In this document: positions 13,479 through 26,200 of the stretch, one piece after another
Position numbering within the stretch: position 1 is the stretch's first letter
Layout: the number at the start of each line of letters is the position of its first letter
NCBI GenBank assembly: GCA_030762175.1
Contig: CM060830.1
Location: 47,701,501-47,765,500 of the forward strand
Origin: Metallyticus violacea
Lineage: Eukaryota > Arthropoda > Insecta > Mantodea > Metallyticidae
Direction of reading: 5' to 3'
DNA length: 64,000 nt
Notes under the pieces: generated by a model
The model's database searches: none
Seen by the model: only the letters and a program-made list of their open reading frames with translations
What the model was told of the DNA's origin: nothing
Translations under genes and position numbers: made by a program

Positions 13479-14455
13479 ATTTATGAACATATTCTTGGGT
13501 AAACTCTTTCCATTGTCTAAAATGCAAATAGTTATGATAAATTGTATTTTATAACGATTTATTCTCTGTACTCGTATCTATTATCTGGCAAATCCAACAT
13601 TGTAGTGTTTTGTTTTAAAGTTGTTAGTTTGAATTTTACTTCTGACACTTTCTTATTGTCTTTGCTTATGGAAAGTTATTTGTAGCTAAAACGTGACCAT
13701 GCAATTCATTATTGTACTCACAGTGTTTAAAAATATCTTCAAACTTTGGTTTTTGAAGTGTTATTTTGTAAAAGCATACGCCATATTCATCTTATTGCAT
13801 TACGGTAATATGCCAATACCACGCAACTAAACCATAGCACAGCTTCTTTAATGTCAAACTAAATATCTATAATTTTTTAAATTACACATGTAAAATGCAA
13901 ACCTGTAGCATTTTATGACCTAAAATTTCAGACCCTTATCATAAATTATACATCTTTCAGATGCCATATATAACTCTCCGCAGTTTGTAACAGGTTTTCA
14001 TAATTTATATTTCTCGCAAACCTTTTTCATCTTATCGTGGCCCTCGAGCTTGCAAAATAAATTTTAGCTGACCCGTTACTTCCTCATTTACGGAGAAACA
14101 AACAGTCGATGCACGCTCCGTTATGAAGTTGGTTCATCACCTGAAGGAAACCTTTGCACGCCACGGAAATGCAGGCTGTTCAACTGTGTCAACAAACTGA
14201 TGATGTGATAAGTAACGGTACACTAACCGGGTCGAGAACTGACCGGAACAATCCTTGCCTTTAGCTACGGGTTCCGCCGGAAAAAACAAATACCGGACGG
14301 AAGTTAAATACACTTTGCCAATGTTTTTGTTTCAATATCAAGCTTGAAAATATAATCTACTCTGTTTTCTCATAAATATGATAAAGTTATGACAAAGTGC
14401 TTATATCTTATTCTCATTTTCTCAAAATGTTTTTGAAATATTTCGTAGATACATA
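13479..14455. other. No recognised gene; GC-richer island at 14040-14300
   Basis: The 14040-14300 island carries several CpGs and stands out from its AT-rich surroundings, but I recognise no coding frame. Confidence 0.4.
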
Positions 14456-15220
14456 TAACGTATTTAAGTTAGTTAGGTTGGCATATTTTTAATTAGGTTG
14501 AAATGTATTTAATTAGGTCGAAATGCATTAAAATAGGTTTATTGATCATTAATTATACTGCTATTTATTTGAATATTGACTTGCATTTATTAAATTAACG
14601 TATCTTTAGTTATATTGAATATTATTTATTTAGTTTGAATTTTTTAATTACGTTAAAGTGTATTTAATTAGGCTGACATGTATTTAATTATGTTGACAGG
14701 TATTTTATTTAGGTCGAAATGTTATAATTATGCTTAAGTGCATTTTAGTAGTGTTTAACGTCTGTTTTACTACTGAGGCACCACAGGCGGTGGACACTTA
14801 TGACACACAAGATGAAATGATAAATTGGGAAGGATATTTTTTTTAAGGAGGGAAGCGTTCTAGGCCTAAGTTTAGGGCATCTCCCCGCACTTGCCATTTA
14901 TGAGAACTGAGGAAAACCTGGAAAAAAAAAAAAAAACAGTCAGGGAGGACGGTCCTGGTGGGATTCAAACCCTAGACCTCCCGCTCACAAGTCCGCGTCT
15001 TAACGACCTCGGCCACTCGTGGCGGTTTAAGTGCATTTAATTAGGTTCATATATATTTAATTAGATTGATATGCATTTAATTAGGTTGTACTTAACGTTG
15101 CCATGTATTTAATTAAATTGAAATGTATTTAATTAGGATGACATTTTATATACTTAATAAGGTTGACAAACTTTTAATTAGATTGAAATGTGTTTAATTA
15201 TATCGAAATATATAATTATA
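14456..15220. repeat. Degenerate ~20-bp minisatellite, interrupted by a SINE
   Basis: Tandem variants of GTATTTAATTAGGTTGAAAT run from about 14460 to 14745 and resume at about 15027 to 15220. Spacing is about 19-23 bp and divergence is high. The break is exactly the SINE at 14746-15026. Confidence 0.88.
14746..15026 (-). mobile_element. Family 2 SINE (Ser/Leu-tRNA-like head)
   Basis: On the minus strand it starts with a head containing GTGGCCGAGGTCGTTAAG (A box) and GGTTTGAATCC (B box), followed by the family body with TTTTCCAGGTTTTCCTCAG and ending ACGTTAAACACTACT. It is flanked by direct repeats TTAAGTGCATTT at 14734-14745 and 15027-15038, a likely target-site duplication, although the host minisatellite itself makes such matches easier. 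Confidence 0.9.
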
Positions 15221-16171
15221 AATACAATCTATAAATATTGTAACTTCACTGTTTCTCTACTACCATCGGGTGTTAAGTTCAGTTGCAGATTGAATATACA
15301 TACACATATAATTGATCAGTGGGTCTTTAGGCAAGCGCCCCTCCCCCCAATAGATATGATGAAAAAAGAAAAATTTATACTTTGCGGCATTAAATTGTAT
15401 AGTTTTATTGATATATTTATTCATAATACTCGTATTTATGGTGGATGATTGAATTTTGTGAAAATTCAGGCAATAAATATGTCATCTCACTTTAAAATTG
15501 TCTCATTGCTTTTTCTCTTGTATTTGGTTCGTTTAAGTGAGTAATAGAATAATTAAATACACATTAACTGAGCAGTCTGAGTAGGCAAAATTAACAGATC
15601 TATGGTACACATATTCACCACATGCGTTAGCTACAATGCACTTCTGAAACATTTACAATAGGACCAACAAAAAAAATGTGTATTAATACCACACTAACTG
15701 AGCTGAGAGTTCCTCGCAGGTATTTTGGGATGGCTGAAAGCAAATTTGCCACTTATATTATTGTACCCGTAGCAATAACACACAACAGGAAACAAAAGTG
15801 ACTCTGCTGTTGGGCTTATGCATATGTCCAAGATGAAATATGCTCCAATAAATCTGCAAATGTGGAAGTTTTTTCCCCCCTTCAATCTTATATTTAAAGA
15901 TAAAAAACGGAATTTTTGGTGGAAAATTTGGGAAATGAATTTGTGTTTTATTGCGAAGCACACTTTGGAAAAGAGTTTATTAATGTTAATTAGTGCGTTC
16001 GTTGTTTTATCCTATTCATTTATTCATTCAGAGTTCGCCATTTCAATTTATTTTGAAAAGTTTTCTCTTCAGGCACCAAATTCAAGTAATTTTTTCAGAT
16101 GTATTTTAGTTGTATTAGTTCATATCTACTACAAGTATTTTTACTTGAAAATGTCGTTTTAATATAACAGG

Positions 16172-16172
<1 letters not shown>
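15221..16172. other. No recognised gene
   Basis: AT-rich. The overlapping open frames at 15188-15448 and 15694-16162 show no recognised domain or coding support. Confidence 0.4.
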
Positions 16173-16243
<71 letters not shown>

Positions 16244-16263
16244 TTTAATGACAAGTTGTAAAG

Positions 16264-16311
<48 letters not shown>

Positions 16312-16312
16312 T
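16173..16312. repeat. Microsatellite cluster (TA)n(TG)n and (TTA)n
   Basis: (TA)n at 16173-16206 leads straight into (TG)n to 16240. After a 24-bp gap a (TTA)n tract spans 16265-16312. Confidence 0.97.
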
Positions 16313-16319
16313 TCATCAG

Positions 16320-16935
16320 TTTCATAGTGCATATTTCTTACTTTAAAGAACTTATTTTAGGCGCAAAATCGTCGTTTTAATACCTAGAAGACCCGGTGTG
16401 TTTATCATTTCGTACATGGAAGATTTGAAAAATACATAATATATTGATAATTTCCTAAATGACTCACAGCTGGAGTCACTTTGCTTGCTAACCTTAGAGG
16501 ACATGCCTCTTGTCAAGTACGAGGACAAAGATGCAATAGTGGTTGATGCTTGTATCGCTCATCCACTATAATCAGCGAATTTTGTCTTGAACTAAAATCT
16601 GATTCAGAGTAATTATCCGAGGTATTTAAATACTTAGAAATGTTAGCAGTTTGCCCTTTCCTACGTTTCCATTAATGTAAACACTTGCTGCGGTTGCTTT
16701 ACTTAATACTTTGATTTTATATTCCATTATTAAAGTGTCTACACTTATTAACAGTTTTTATTCTTTCACACGAATCACTGATCACTATTAACTAGAAAAA
16801 ATATCTTACAGACCTTTGCATTTTAATTTAATGGTTAAAGTAACTGCTTTCAAAGCAGCTATTCTGTATAAACTCTACAAGTACTGGAACTATTTAGTTA
16901 CGCTACACAAGAAAATTAACTCTGTCGGCAAGTAA
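16320..16935. other. No recognised gene
   Basis: AT-rich with no recognised coding frames or elements. Confidence 0.4.
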
Positions 16936-16939
16936 GTCA

Positions 16940-17435
16940 CGTTTTTATGTTCGCGGAGGGATACAACACATAGAAGTCTATCGGCTTCATCCCGTGCACT
17001 GCAGAAGTCAAGAAGTTGTGTATAGTAAGGGAGAATGCGACCTCCGGAGGAAGAAGCAGAGGATAATAAAACACAAGGAAACCGATGCTAATGATGACGA
17101 CCCTGGTGCGATTGTTCAACCTGGCCTCGTCCTTGGTCACAGTACAAAGGAAAAACAAATGAAAGCACAAAGTTTGGGCCGGAGCGGAATACCAAGGGTA
17201 ATTGAAGATAATTTCCCGTGGTCTGAAAAGCGAGCGGGTTGTGCAAGAGCAAATTAAACCTCCGAATGGCTCGTCTCAGAGGAATGGAGGTCTTAGAAAA
17301 AGATGCCGCGGGCTGCGTCGCATAATTAAAACCCCGAGTCGGCATCCGAAAACTATTCTTCGCTTTGTGAAAAATGAAGGACGAGGGAAGAACGCCTGCT
17401 TCCGAATTCCATCCACCTTATGCTTTTTCTAAACC
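16940..17435. other. GC-richer, CpG-containing island of unknown nature
   Basis: This ~500-bp block is markedly richer in G+C than its flanks and has open frames on both strands: 87 codons at 16994-17257 (+), 76 at 17202-17432 (+), 85 at 17088-17345 (-). None shows a domain I know. It could be an old exon, a 5' exon or promoter region of the downstream Gld-like gene, or an unclassified repeat. Confidence 0.35.
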
Positions 17436-17439
17436 TTCA

Positions 17440-18560
17440 TGGGGTTGCCACTGCTAAAATACCCTGAATTTAAATGAAATATAGTTATTTATTTGTTTAC
17501 CATCAACAATGAGTAGTTAGTAGTGAACTATCAAATTAATTTTATTGTAGAAAAACAAAATTTTGTACACTTTCCAGTCAGACAGGGGCGAATTTCCATC
17601 CCCACCACTTGACGCAGTAAAAACCTAGAGGAAAATTCTTTAATGCTGTTAAAATACCCAATATGTATTATTTATTACACAACGGATATTCGTACCTACT
17701 GACAGAATCTGCTAGTCAGTTTGAACACGGTTTTTCAACAAAGACTTTCTGAAGTCTAAATACTTCATTATCCACGACAATTTTTCATCCCGTACAAATT
17801 TCGGCAACAAAATCCATTTGGCGGCTGTCACAATATTTATTGTTTTTATGAGGAAATTATTGTACTGGATACTCAAATTTATTCAGATATTATAGCCGGT
17901 CATTTGAAATGAATGACATCACCATAAGGGAGCAAATTTCTATCATATAATCAGTCACCGATTCATATAATTCTGGAGAGCGGGTGTTCGCCTTACGCCA
18001 CATTGTAGTTAAGTCAGTTAGTTTACAAAATGCGATGTGTTAGTTTCTACAGACAGTGTCGTACTCTCGAAGCCGGAAGGCTTGCACTCCTCTCCTTCAA
18101 GCATTGTTGCATGTTGACTAGCAATTACGTCATCTGTTTAAACTCAGTCGCGGTGAAATCTAAATGCATTTGATCACCCAGCGTTTTTATGTTGTGTTAC
18201 TTTAGGTACAACTAGCCAGGCGATCATAGCTCTCCCTATAAACAATAAGTCATAAGAAATCAATTATTATAAATAATTAACTAAAGAAAATAAAATATGA
18301 ATTATGAATTTGTAATTGCAAAATAGAAACCTGAATAAGAAACAAGCAGACGCATTTAAATTTGTTTTAAAAAAATGACATTAAAAATTAAAAGAAAAGT
18401 TATTAAATGGTATTAATAAGTATGAAGAACCAGAAAACAATTGATTTCAGGGAATCTTGAAAGAGAGGAACTAAAATAATTTTGGAATGCAAACAATTCC
18501 TCTGTCTCGAGAGACATTCCCATATGGAGCTTGTTTTAAGCCCAAATCTTGATATTTCAA
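17440..18560. other. No recognised gene
   Basis: AT-rich with a modest GC-richer patch around 17960-18210. Nothing in it is recognisable. Confidence 0.4.
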
Positions 18561-18564
18561 TCAG

Positions 18565-18797
18565 CTCTGCCCTACTATGAAGTGAAAGTAATATACACCC
18601 AATCCAGCTACCACAACCACTGGTTGGGCGGCCTAATATGACAATCAGTCTTCCTAGACTCTACGGGTGAGTAACCTGAGTTTTTTTTTTTTTTTTATGA
18701 AGCTAAACTCCCTATCAGAAGTGCAACGGGAGCTTGGGAAGCCACCAGCGAGTCTGAACGGGTTGTAACCCCCTTCAGGGGAAGACTGGGCTGCTTG
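18565..18797 (+). repeat. Repeat-like GC-richer segment ending in AATAAAT
   Basis: A GC-richer block with a T15 tract (about 18681-18696), then a compact segment (CGGGAGCTTGGGAAGCC, GGTTGTAACCCCCTTCAGGGG) that stops abruptly before AATAAATATAAA. The A-rich end suggests the 3' end of a non-LTR retroelement. No second copy was seen in the window, so this is tentative. Confidence 0.35.
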
Positions 18798-18799
18798 AA

Positions 18800-21700
18800 T
18801 AAATATAAAATCGTAATTAATTTATAAATTTATAAATTAATGGTTCACCGAACTTTATGAAATTTTGTATTCAACAACTAAAATGTTTCATCATATAAAA
18901 ATAATTAAAGCCACCTAAGTTGTGACACTTTTTCTTCCTTGATAAAATCTCAATATCAATTTTTCAATTTTAGAAAGATGTTTAAACCGATATATAATTT
19001 TTAAAAAGGCAAGCCTTGTATACAAGATATTCCAAGTTAGGCATAATTATAAACGTTTTGTTTCCAGAAAACAGGAAAACACAGAAAAACAAGTCCATTC
19101 ATAATATTTCACCGAAGCGTGTATCAAAAAAGAATTGGGGCAGCCCTTAAAAGTGGTTACCTATGTTCGATATTACGGATATTTTTATTGGAAGCTTATA
19201 ACAGGTTGTTACATCTATATTTATTAGTGTTATTATTTAGCGAATAATGTTGTAGGTGCCATCCCGAATGGAAAGCGGGTTGTCCCTGAGGATGAGACTA
19301 ACATCGATATTATAGGGAAGCAATATACCCTTGCAGCTTTCGCTGATAATTACCTCTGTCACTGTTTGCTCACATACCTGACATTTCGTATGTTATTTGT
19401 TTTATGCCTCTAGCAATTTCAATAACATTAATGCACGCTCGCCTTTCGTCCCTTATCAGCTCAAATTTAAATGTAAAAGCAAAATAGTTTAAAGTAATAT
19501 GCACCTTCAGCCATCTTTTCGTAATTAGGTACTTCGAAATGGAAAAGGGTCCTGGGAGATGAGAGCTTAATGATACTAAAAATTATCACAAGTAATATCA
19601 CGAGAGGGTCTGAGATCACTATGTTCGTGAATTTATCTGGAAAATTCAGACCCTCGAGTGATATTTATTAGGACTATTTCATGAAAAGTAAGAGTTTAAA
19701 TATCACTTGTCTAAACTTGGCTTACAAAATTGTAATAATTGTATATTTGTACTTAACCTTTTCAAGCAATCTTGCAACAGAAGAATGCTGGTTGTTGATA
19801 ATGCTACTTAGAGCAGAACAAAATACGGGTTTATGACTATTTCATGACTAGAATAAGAATTGTAGTGATATATTTGAAATTTGCGCACAGAATATTAACA
19901 CTTACATAAAATAATATCTATTCCATTAAACCGCGAGACTGAAATAGACAAAAACAGGCTATTACAATCGCTACCGTTAGATTTTCTAATATCAACTGAG
20001 AAAAAAAGGGTAACATACAGTGTCTCTATTTTCTTTATATTCAATGGTTTGTAATTCCTAATGCTAAGATAAATTTGCACATTTGGGCCCATCACCAAAA
20101 CGCTTTGAAGAACCCTCCATTTTGCGTTATGATTGTCGATTGTCCATACTTTTGTTGCTATCAATAGCTCCCCACCTCCTCTAGCAAAAGTGGTCAGTGA
20201 TGCGTACTCAGGAATTATATAGTGGAGGAATAGAGTTGGCTACACTGACCACAAAACAAGTGCATGTCGCTCGATAAATTTGATTTTTTTTTCGATTAAT
20301 TTTAATGCGTAATTCGGTTGTGATTGGTCAAAATTTCATTTCATTGGTCGATTTTAAGATGACGCCACATGAGTGAAATGAGCATGAGATATTTTAAAGA
20401 TTTTATTGCAGAGGTAGAAATATTTCAGACGAATGATTTCTTAGATAGCTGTGTATGCAACAACATTGCTTCAACATTACTACAGAATATGGAGCAAAAA
20501 TTTCAAACAGTAATCAAAAGCAATATGCATGTTCTGCAATGTATACTTTAATAGGCATTTCATTGAAAGTATGTCTAGATCCATTTTTACGAGTAATGCG
20601 CTAATAACGGGGAAATAAGGGAACTGTAAAATAACTGTGGATTTGTTATGAAGGTTGCGGATATACCTGCGAAATAATCGAAAGAAATATAATCGCTTGC
20701 TCGATTATTAAAGCATTTTTTTTTCAATTAAAAAAAATTGCTTAGGAGCTAAAATCTGACGATTATATTCAGAATAAATGAACTGCATATTAAGATTGAT
20801 ACAATTCTCACTCATATCATAACTTCAAAGGCAATGATATGATAGAAAGTATTTTAACTAACTGACAATTTTTCATGCACTGAGATTTCAATGTAGAAAG
20901 GTGTAGCCTCGCTCTGATAGAAGACAATCGGGAAGCTGAAAGCAAAGAATGCCGCAGGTATAACCAGCAGGCTGCAACAATATTACTGCCAAGCAGCGAA
21001 CTCTATGTTAATAATTGGAACTTAAAAGTTAAAACCGAAAGTCTAGAGTGCAATTGTTCTATTGTTCCATTAACTATATCTATAATAACACAAATTTGTT
21101 GTCCCTTACACCATAAGAAGACAAACGGTTATTTTACTCTATTGCATATTTTCATGCATACCTATTATAATTAATCGACTGGTTGTCGTTCGATTAATCG
21201 ATTATTCTTAGTGATGACTAAATATGCTAATAAAATGAATGCACTGTTTTTATGTACAAATATTTATTGACATTCAGTTTTAACATTATTTCGTCATCTT
21301 AATAAGTTTCTAAACTATAACTGTGATTAGTAAGGACAAAGTTAACACATGTTATTATTTAGTATGACATATACCTTAACTCTACATTACTGTGATTATG
21401 CAAATAACTGTGAATATTTGGAAATTCAAAGAATGTCACCTAAATCCACAGTGATTCCACTTGCTGTATCAATTTTTCTCCTTATGCTGACATTTCGCTA
21501 TCTGGGTCAATGTAGAATGTGAAGCATTATCATTACATATAGTAAAGATGAAGATATGAAATATAATTTTATTAATAGTAATCTTGAAATCAAGATTATA
21601 AAGCTTTCCACCCAACAATTTTGTAGCAGAGGCAAGAAACCTATGAAGCAATCTTGGCAATGAAGCCTAACTATAATATATTAATGAGTTATTAATTACT

Positions 21701-22800
21701 GTTAACTTACAAGAATATATTTCATTTTAGATGTTAAAAATATGAAAAGCAATGACACTTTCAAGGTGTGAGTATGGGAGTAATTAATTTGCTTTGTACC
21801 TCCTTGAGGATCTCTGAGTGTTTGTTATCATGGGACAACAATTAATGCATTCAAGAAGGCGAATCCGAGGTCATGGAAAGTGCTCTAATGTTTGCGTCGC
21901 CTTTTAGGATAAAATCTCTTTGACGAGGATAACCTTCCAGATGTCGGGGAAATGCAGACTAAAACGGAAGTGTTAGGAAGCGTAATCAGTCAAATATAAT
22001 AGAAAGACTGTATATGTTAAAGTCCAGGACAATGGAACAAATACGAAAATAAACAACAAGAATATGTTGATAAATAGGATGGCGACAATGTGGAGGAATA
22101 CCAACGTGTTAGATTATTCAGAAAGTATAGTGGATTTCATGACAAACACCCCAAATCACATACACAACTCAAATTAATCTTATTGATAAAAGTAACCAAA
22201 TTCAACGTCTTCATATTTCCTGAAAATACTGTAGACGAGAAATCTCTAAATGTGTTTCGGCTGACATTTAGGCATTGAAGAATTTGTTCTTCAGAAACAT
22301 AGCTCACTTCTGGTGTGTTCTTTGCGACATGCAAAGCAAAATTAGCCATTTTACGTTGAGCAACTAAGTTGTTCAAATTGCTTTTCTTGAGAATACTTCA
22401 TAAAACTAATTTCGAAGTACAGTTTTGGTTTGGCCAAGTGTATCACCGCTTCATCACAACCGAGACACTGTGCCAATTGTTTGTAATCCGCATTTTATCA
22501 CAGATGACAATATTATTCCCAAATGGACACTTTCTGCTCCGAAATTTAGCGAAAATTTAATTTATAAAGTTCTTTCTCTTTTCTTGAAACAATCACACAT
22601 TGTTGAAGGTTAAAACCTGAATCCTCTAGTACTCTCTTGAGTATTTGCTTCAACAATTTCCCTCAGATAATCACCATGTGCCCTGGAACATATTCTATCT
22701 TTCTCATCTTCAAGACTCATATCTACAGTATGAACATTTTTGAACATTAGACAATTTGAAAGTCATTAAAGGAATGTTTCCATTAATATGACATATTATA
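18800..22800. other. No recognised gene; possible decayed hAT-like patch
   Basis: Mostly AT-rich. Between about 20240 and 21240 there are several ATTAATCGATT-like motifs, including near both ends, and a 60-codon open frame at 20369-20551 with weak hAT-like flavour. Evidence is too thin for a call. Confidence 0.3.
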
Positions 22801-22839
22801 AAACATGTTGATCATCTCCGTATTTGTCATCTGTTCCAG

Positions 22840-23250
22840 GCTACAACTTGCGACTGCCCTTTGAACTACATGGGTCCGTCCTTGACGTGTCCTGGAGCAG
22901 CAGTGTTTATGTTCATGAGTTTGCTGGATGGATTCCTACAGAAGCAGTGTGACATAGCCGAGAGTTGTGCGAGAGTGGAGTCACGATTTGGAGATACCGA
23001 TGAGTACGACTTCATCGTGATCGGTGGAGGATCAGGGGGCGCAGTTGTGGCGAGTCGCCTCTCGGAAAATCCAGACTGGAACATATTGTTACTGGAGGCT
23101 GGCGGCGATGAACCTGCCGGTAGTCAAGTGCCATCTATGTACATCAACTATCACGGTCTGCATGAAGTCGACTGGGACTTCAAGACCGAGCCTCAAGAAG
23201 CTGCGTGCTTGAGTGAGCCGGAGAAGCGCTGCACTTGGGTTCGGGGCAAG
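22840..23250 (+). CDS. Gld: Gld-like exon 1 of those found: N-terminal region and FAD-binding fold
   Basis: The acceptor is a pyrimidine-rich tract ending CCAG at 22836-22839; the donor is GTGAGC at 23251. It encodes 137 residues in phase 0: a Cys-rich lead (TTCDCPLNY), a short hydrophobic stretch at 20-33, then the beta-alpha-beta dinucleotide fold with GGGSGG at 62-67 and the acidic ribose-binding residue in LLEAGGDEP at about 86. It ends in WVRGK, the first half of GMC signature 1. A Met at 22870 could act as an alternative start, but homology extends to its left, so an upstream start exon is more likely. The frame stays open for 64 codons past the donor, as intron read-through. Confidence 0.92.
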
Positions 23251-26200
23251 GTGAGCTTCCTTGACTATAAAAACACACCCTTTGAATTCTTTGTATGCTT
23301 TTCGCTTTCATTTATTGTCAGAGATGAAAAGAAAACACCGCTTTCTATAATTACAAATAAGATTTACTGTATAAACATTAATTATAATATTTCTTCTACA
23401 TTTAAACGTTCATCAGCCTGTATTTTGGCCTTCACCAGTTGAGATATTTCACTAACTCGCCCATTTAGACAAAATATTCCTCACCTTATGATTTTCTATG
23501 TCTATTGTTGAATAAATAAATTTCCTTCACAAAGTTATTGTTAAATCCACGTTTTCTTCAGCACACTAAAAAAATATTCTTCTCCAGTTGGTAGATTAGT
23601 GAAAACAAAGTGAACAGAAATAAATTGGTAAATTCAAGGAAAAGATACAATACACGAAAAACAATAAAAATATACATCACATTACTTTATTCAACACATG
23701 GTTAGTTAAAAACAAAGTATAACTTTTGTCAAAATGGAAATGTCGCCCAAGTCCAACATGAAACATACTTGTAATGAATGAAAAACAAAAGACTAACGGG
23801 ACGAAAATACTTTACTGATTCTCCTGGATAAGGATTTTATGAGCTTTGGCCATTTAATACGTACTGTGGCTTCAAATTAATTATATTTTAATGTAATTTT
23901 AAGAAAACTGTCCACTTAACTGAAACAGGGAAAGTAATAGTAATTCTTTATTAGATTTCATATTGATATAGATAAAAATCAAGATACTACGTGTAATAAT
24001 TACGCAATAAAAGGGTGCTAAAATTTTCGTACATTATTTTTTGATCAAACTAGTACTACTCACCAATATGGCATTATGTTCTTTGTGATACAAGATTGAA
24101 CAATACACTCTGAAAATTTGCCTAGTTATTTTACTTCCACCTTCTTGTTCACTGTTTACAATGACTCATTTTGAAAAACATGACGTGAAATAGGTACATA
24201 AGTAAACAGAATGACCATTTGTTTAATATTTTCTTTGATAGCTGCCATATGCAGGGAGTGCAAGCTAATTTTTACGGAATGTGTGTCACTTTAGCTTTGT
24301 CCATCACCATCACTGTACTGTCACTATGAATTTATTTTGTAATTGCATTCAATAGAACTCTGACCCAAAATATACACCGACAGCCTTTTGGTACAGTGAT
24401 TGGCGTTGCTGGCTGCTGTATACGAGCTCCCGGGTTCGATTCCCGATACTTGTTCAGAAATTTGATAAGTTACGGAAATCTGCAAAGTGGTCCAATCATC
24501 CTGGTGAGGACAACTGGGGAGCTACCTAACACTTCTGATGTAAAAAAACCGCGTGATGGCGCCCGGCGTTATGTTGAGTGCTGATTACACCACCCCCTCT
24601 AAAATACTGCACCCAGCGCGGAAATAGAGAAAGCAGCGTTCGCTGTATTCGACCCGGGCTAGTAAGGGCTGTATTGACAAGAGGAAGGAGGAAGAATTTG
24701 CACCGATCCTGGATACAATGTGTACATAGTTTGATCTTGCAGTTTCATTGCTAAAAAGCATGGAATCACAGGTTGGGCAATTTATAGGCTGTCTATGATT
24801 ATAATTTATAAAATAATATAGTTTTGAATAGAATGAAGTTTTAGAAAATTAGAATGAATTTTAATGGATATGTAATTATTGAATACTTCAAACAAGATAA
24901 ATATTCAAACTAATTTTTATAATTAATAAGGAAGTTATTATAAAACAATTTTTATTCTTTCTGCAAAATAAATATTTTTGTCCTTCGACCTATTAAAAAA
25001 TTATATCGCGTTTCATGTGTGAATATATAAATGCGCATGTGCCAACCGAAATCTCTTCCTAGCTTCTTTACCAATCTCAAGTCTTCCATTTGCAGGTGCT
25101 TGGAGGAACGAGTGTCCTAAACGGAATGATGTATGTCCGCGGCGTTCAGAAGGACTACGACAAGTGGGCGGAAGCTGGCAATCCTGGCTGGAGTTACCAA
25201 GATGTCCTGCCCTACTTTATGCGCTCTGAGGACAATCTGGAGCTCAATAAGGTGGACCGAGAATACCATGCTACCGGCGGCCCGCTCACTGTTACTCGCT
25301 TTCCGTACCAACCGCAAATGGCTCTCGATATTATTAAGGCCGCCAAGGAACTTGGTCATCAAGTAGACGTCGACCTAAATGGCAAGTCCCCCACTGGATG
25401 GGTCATCGCACAGACAAACTCAAGGTAAGTCACATTGGCCTCGTGCTTGAGAGTATATCTGGTAGAAGGGCATTTTACAACCAGTGTATGGCATAGTTCG
25501 AACTAAAGGCATAGACCAGATAAATTATCTTACTATACAACCACTACATCCTCTGTACAGCTAATTCTTGTGACTGGCCTTGGATGCATGAGATTGAACT
25601 TTACCATACCATACTTTGATTTCAAAGAGTGTGGTTGAATCTTACATAACTCTTCCGCAACTGTCCTGTCCTACTTATGCTGGGTATATAGTGTTTTCAG
25701 ATGATGTAATTGGTTACAAATCTGTTTAACATCTCATAGCAACGAAGATCTAAGGAGACGAGGAAAAATGCTCCAAGAAATGGATATGGAAATGAACCTC
25801 GAGTTCACAATGTTTCAATTTTTCTGTCATTCACCTTTTTTAGAATAATAAAAAACTCAGGAAGAAAACCTTACCCAGCCGATTAATCTTATGGAATTTG
25901 AGCCCGGAACCTGCGGTTTTGCAGGAAAACACACTGACCACAAGAACACGGAGGCGATTGAAAAGCAACGAAGAAAATCGTTGTGACAATTCTTCCAAGA
26001 GTGTTTTTGCAATAAAAAGCGTAGTTCACAAGTGTCCGAGAGCGTTGCAGAAAATTGACGAAGTTGGGTTTAAGCTAGATATTGTTCCTATTTGAATTGT
26101 TGTTGTTGTTACTGCATTTGCAATGTGATTATATGTAGTAAATTCGTATCACCAAGTATTCAATTCAGCATTTTTGGCAATTATTTCATAAACTTTCTAG

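Noticed and set aside
24388..24456. tRNA-like promoter boxes (also at 46346, 57486, 57973, 62225)
   Set aside because: They are heads of longer repeated elements with AT-rich or simple tails, diverged arms and target duplications, so they are SINEs, not functional tRNA genes.
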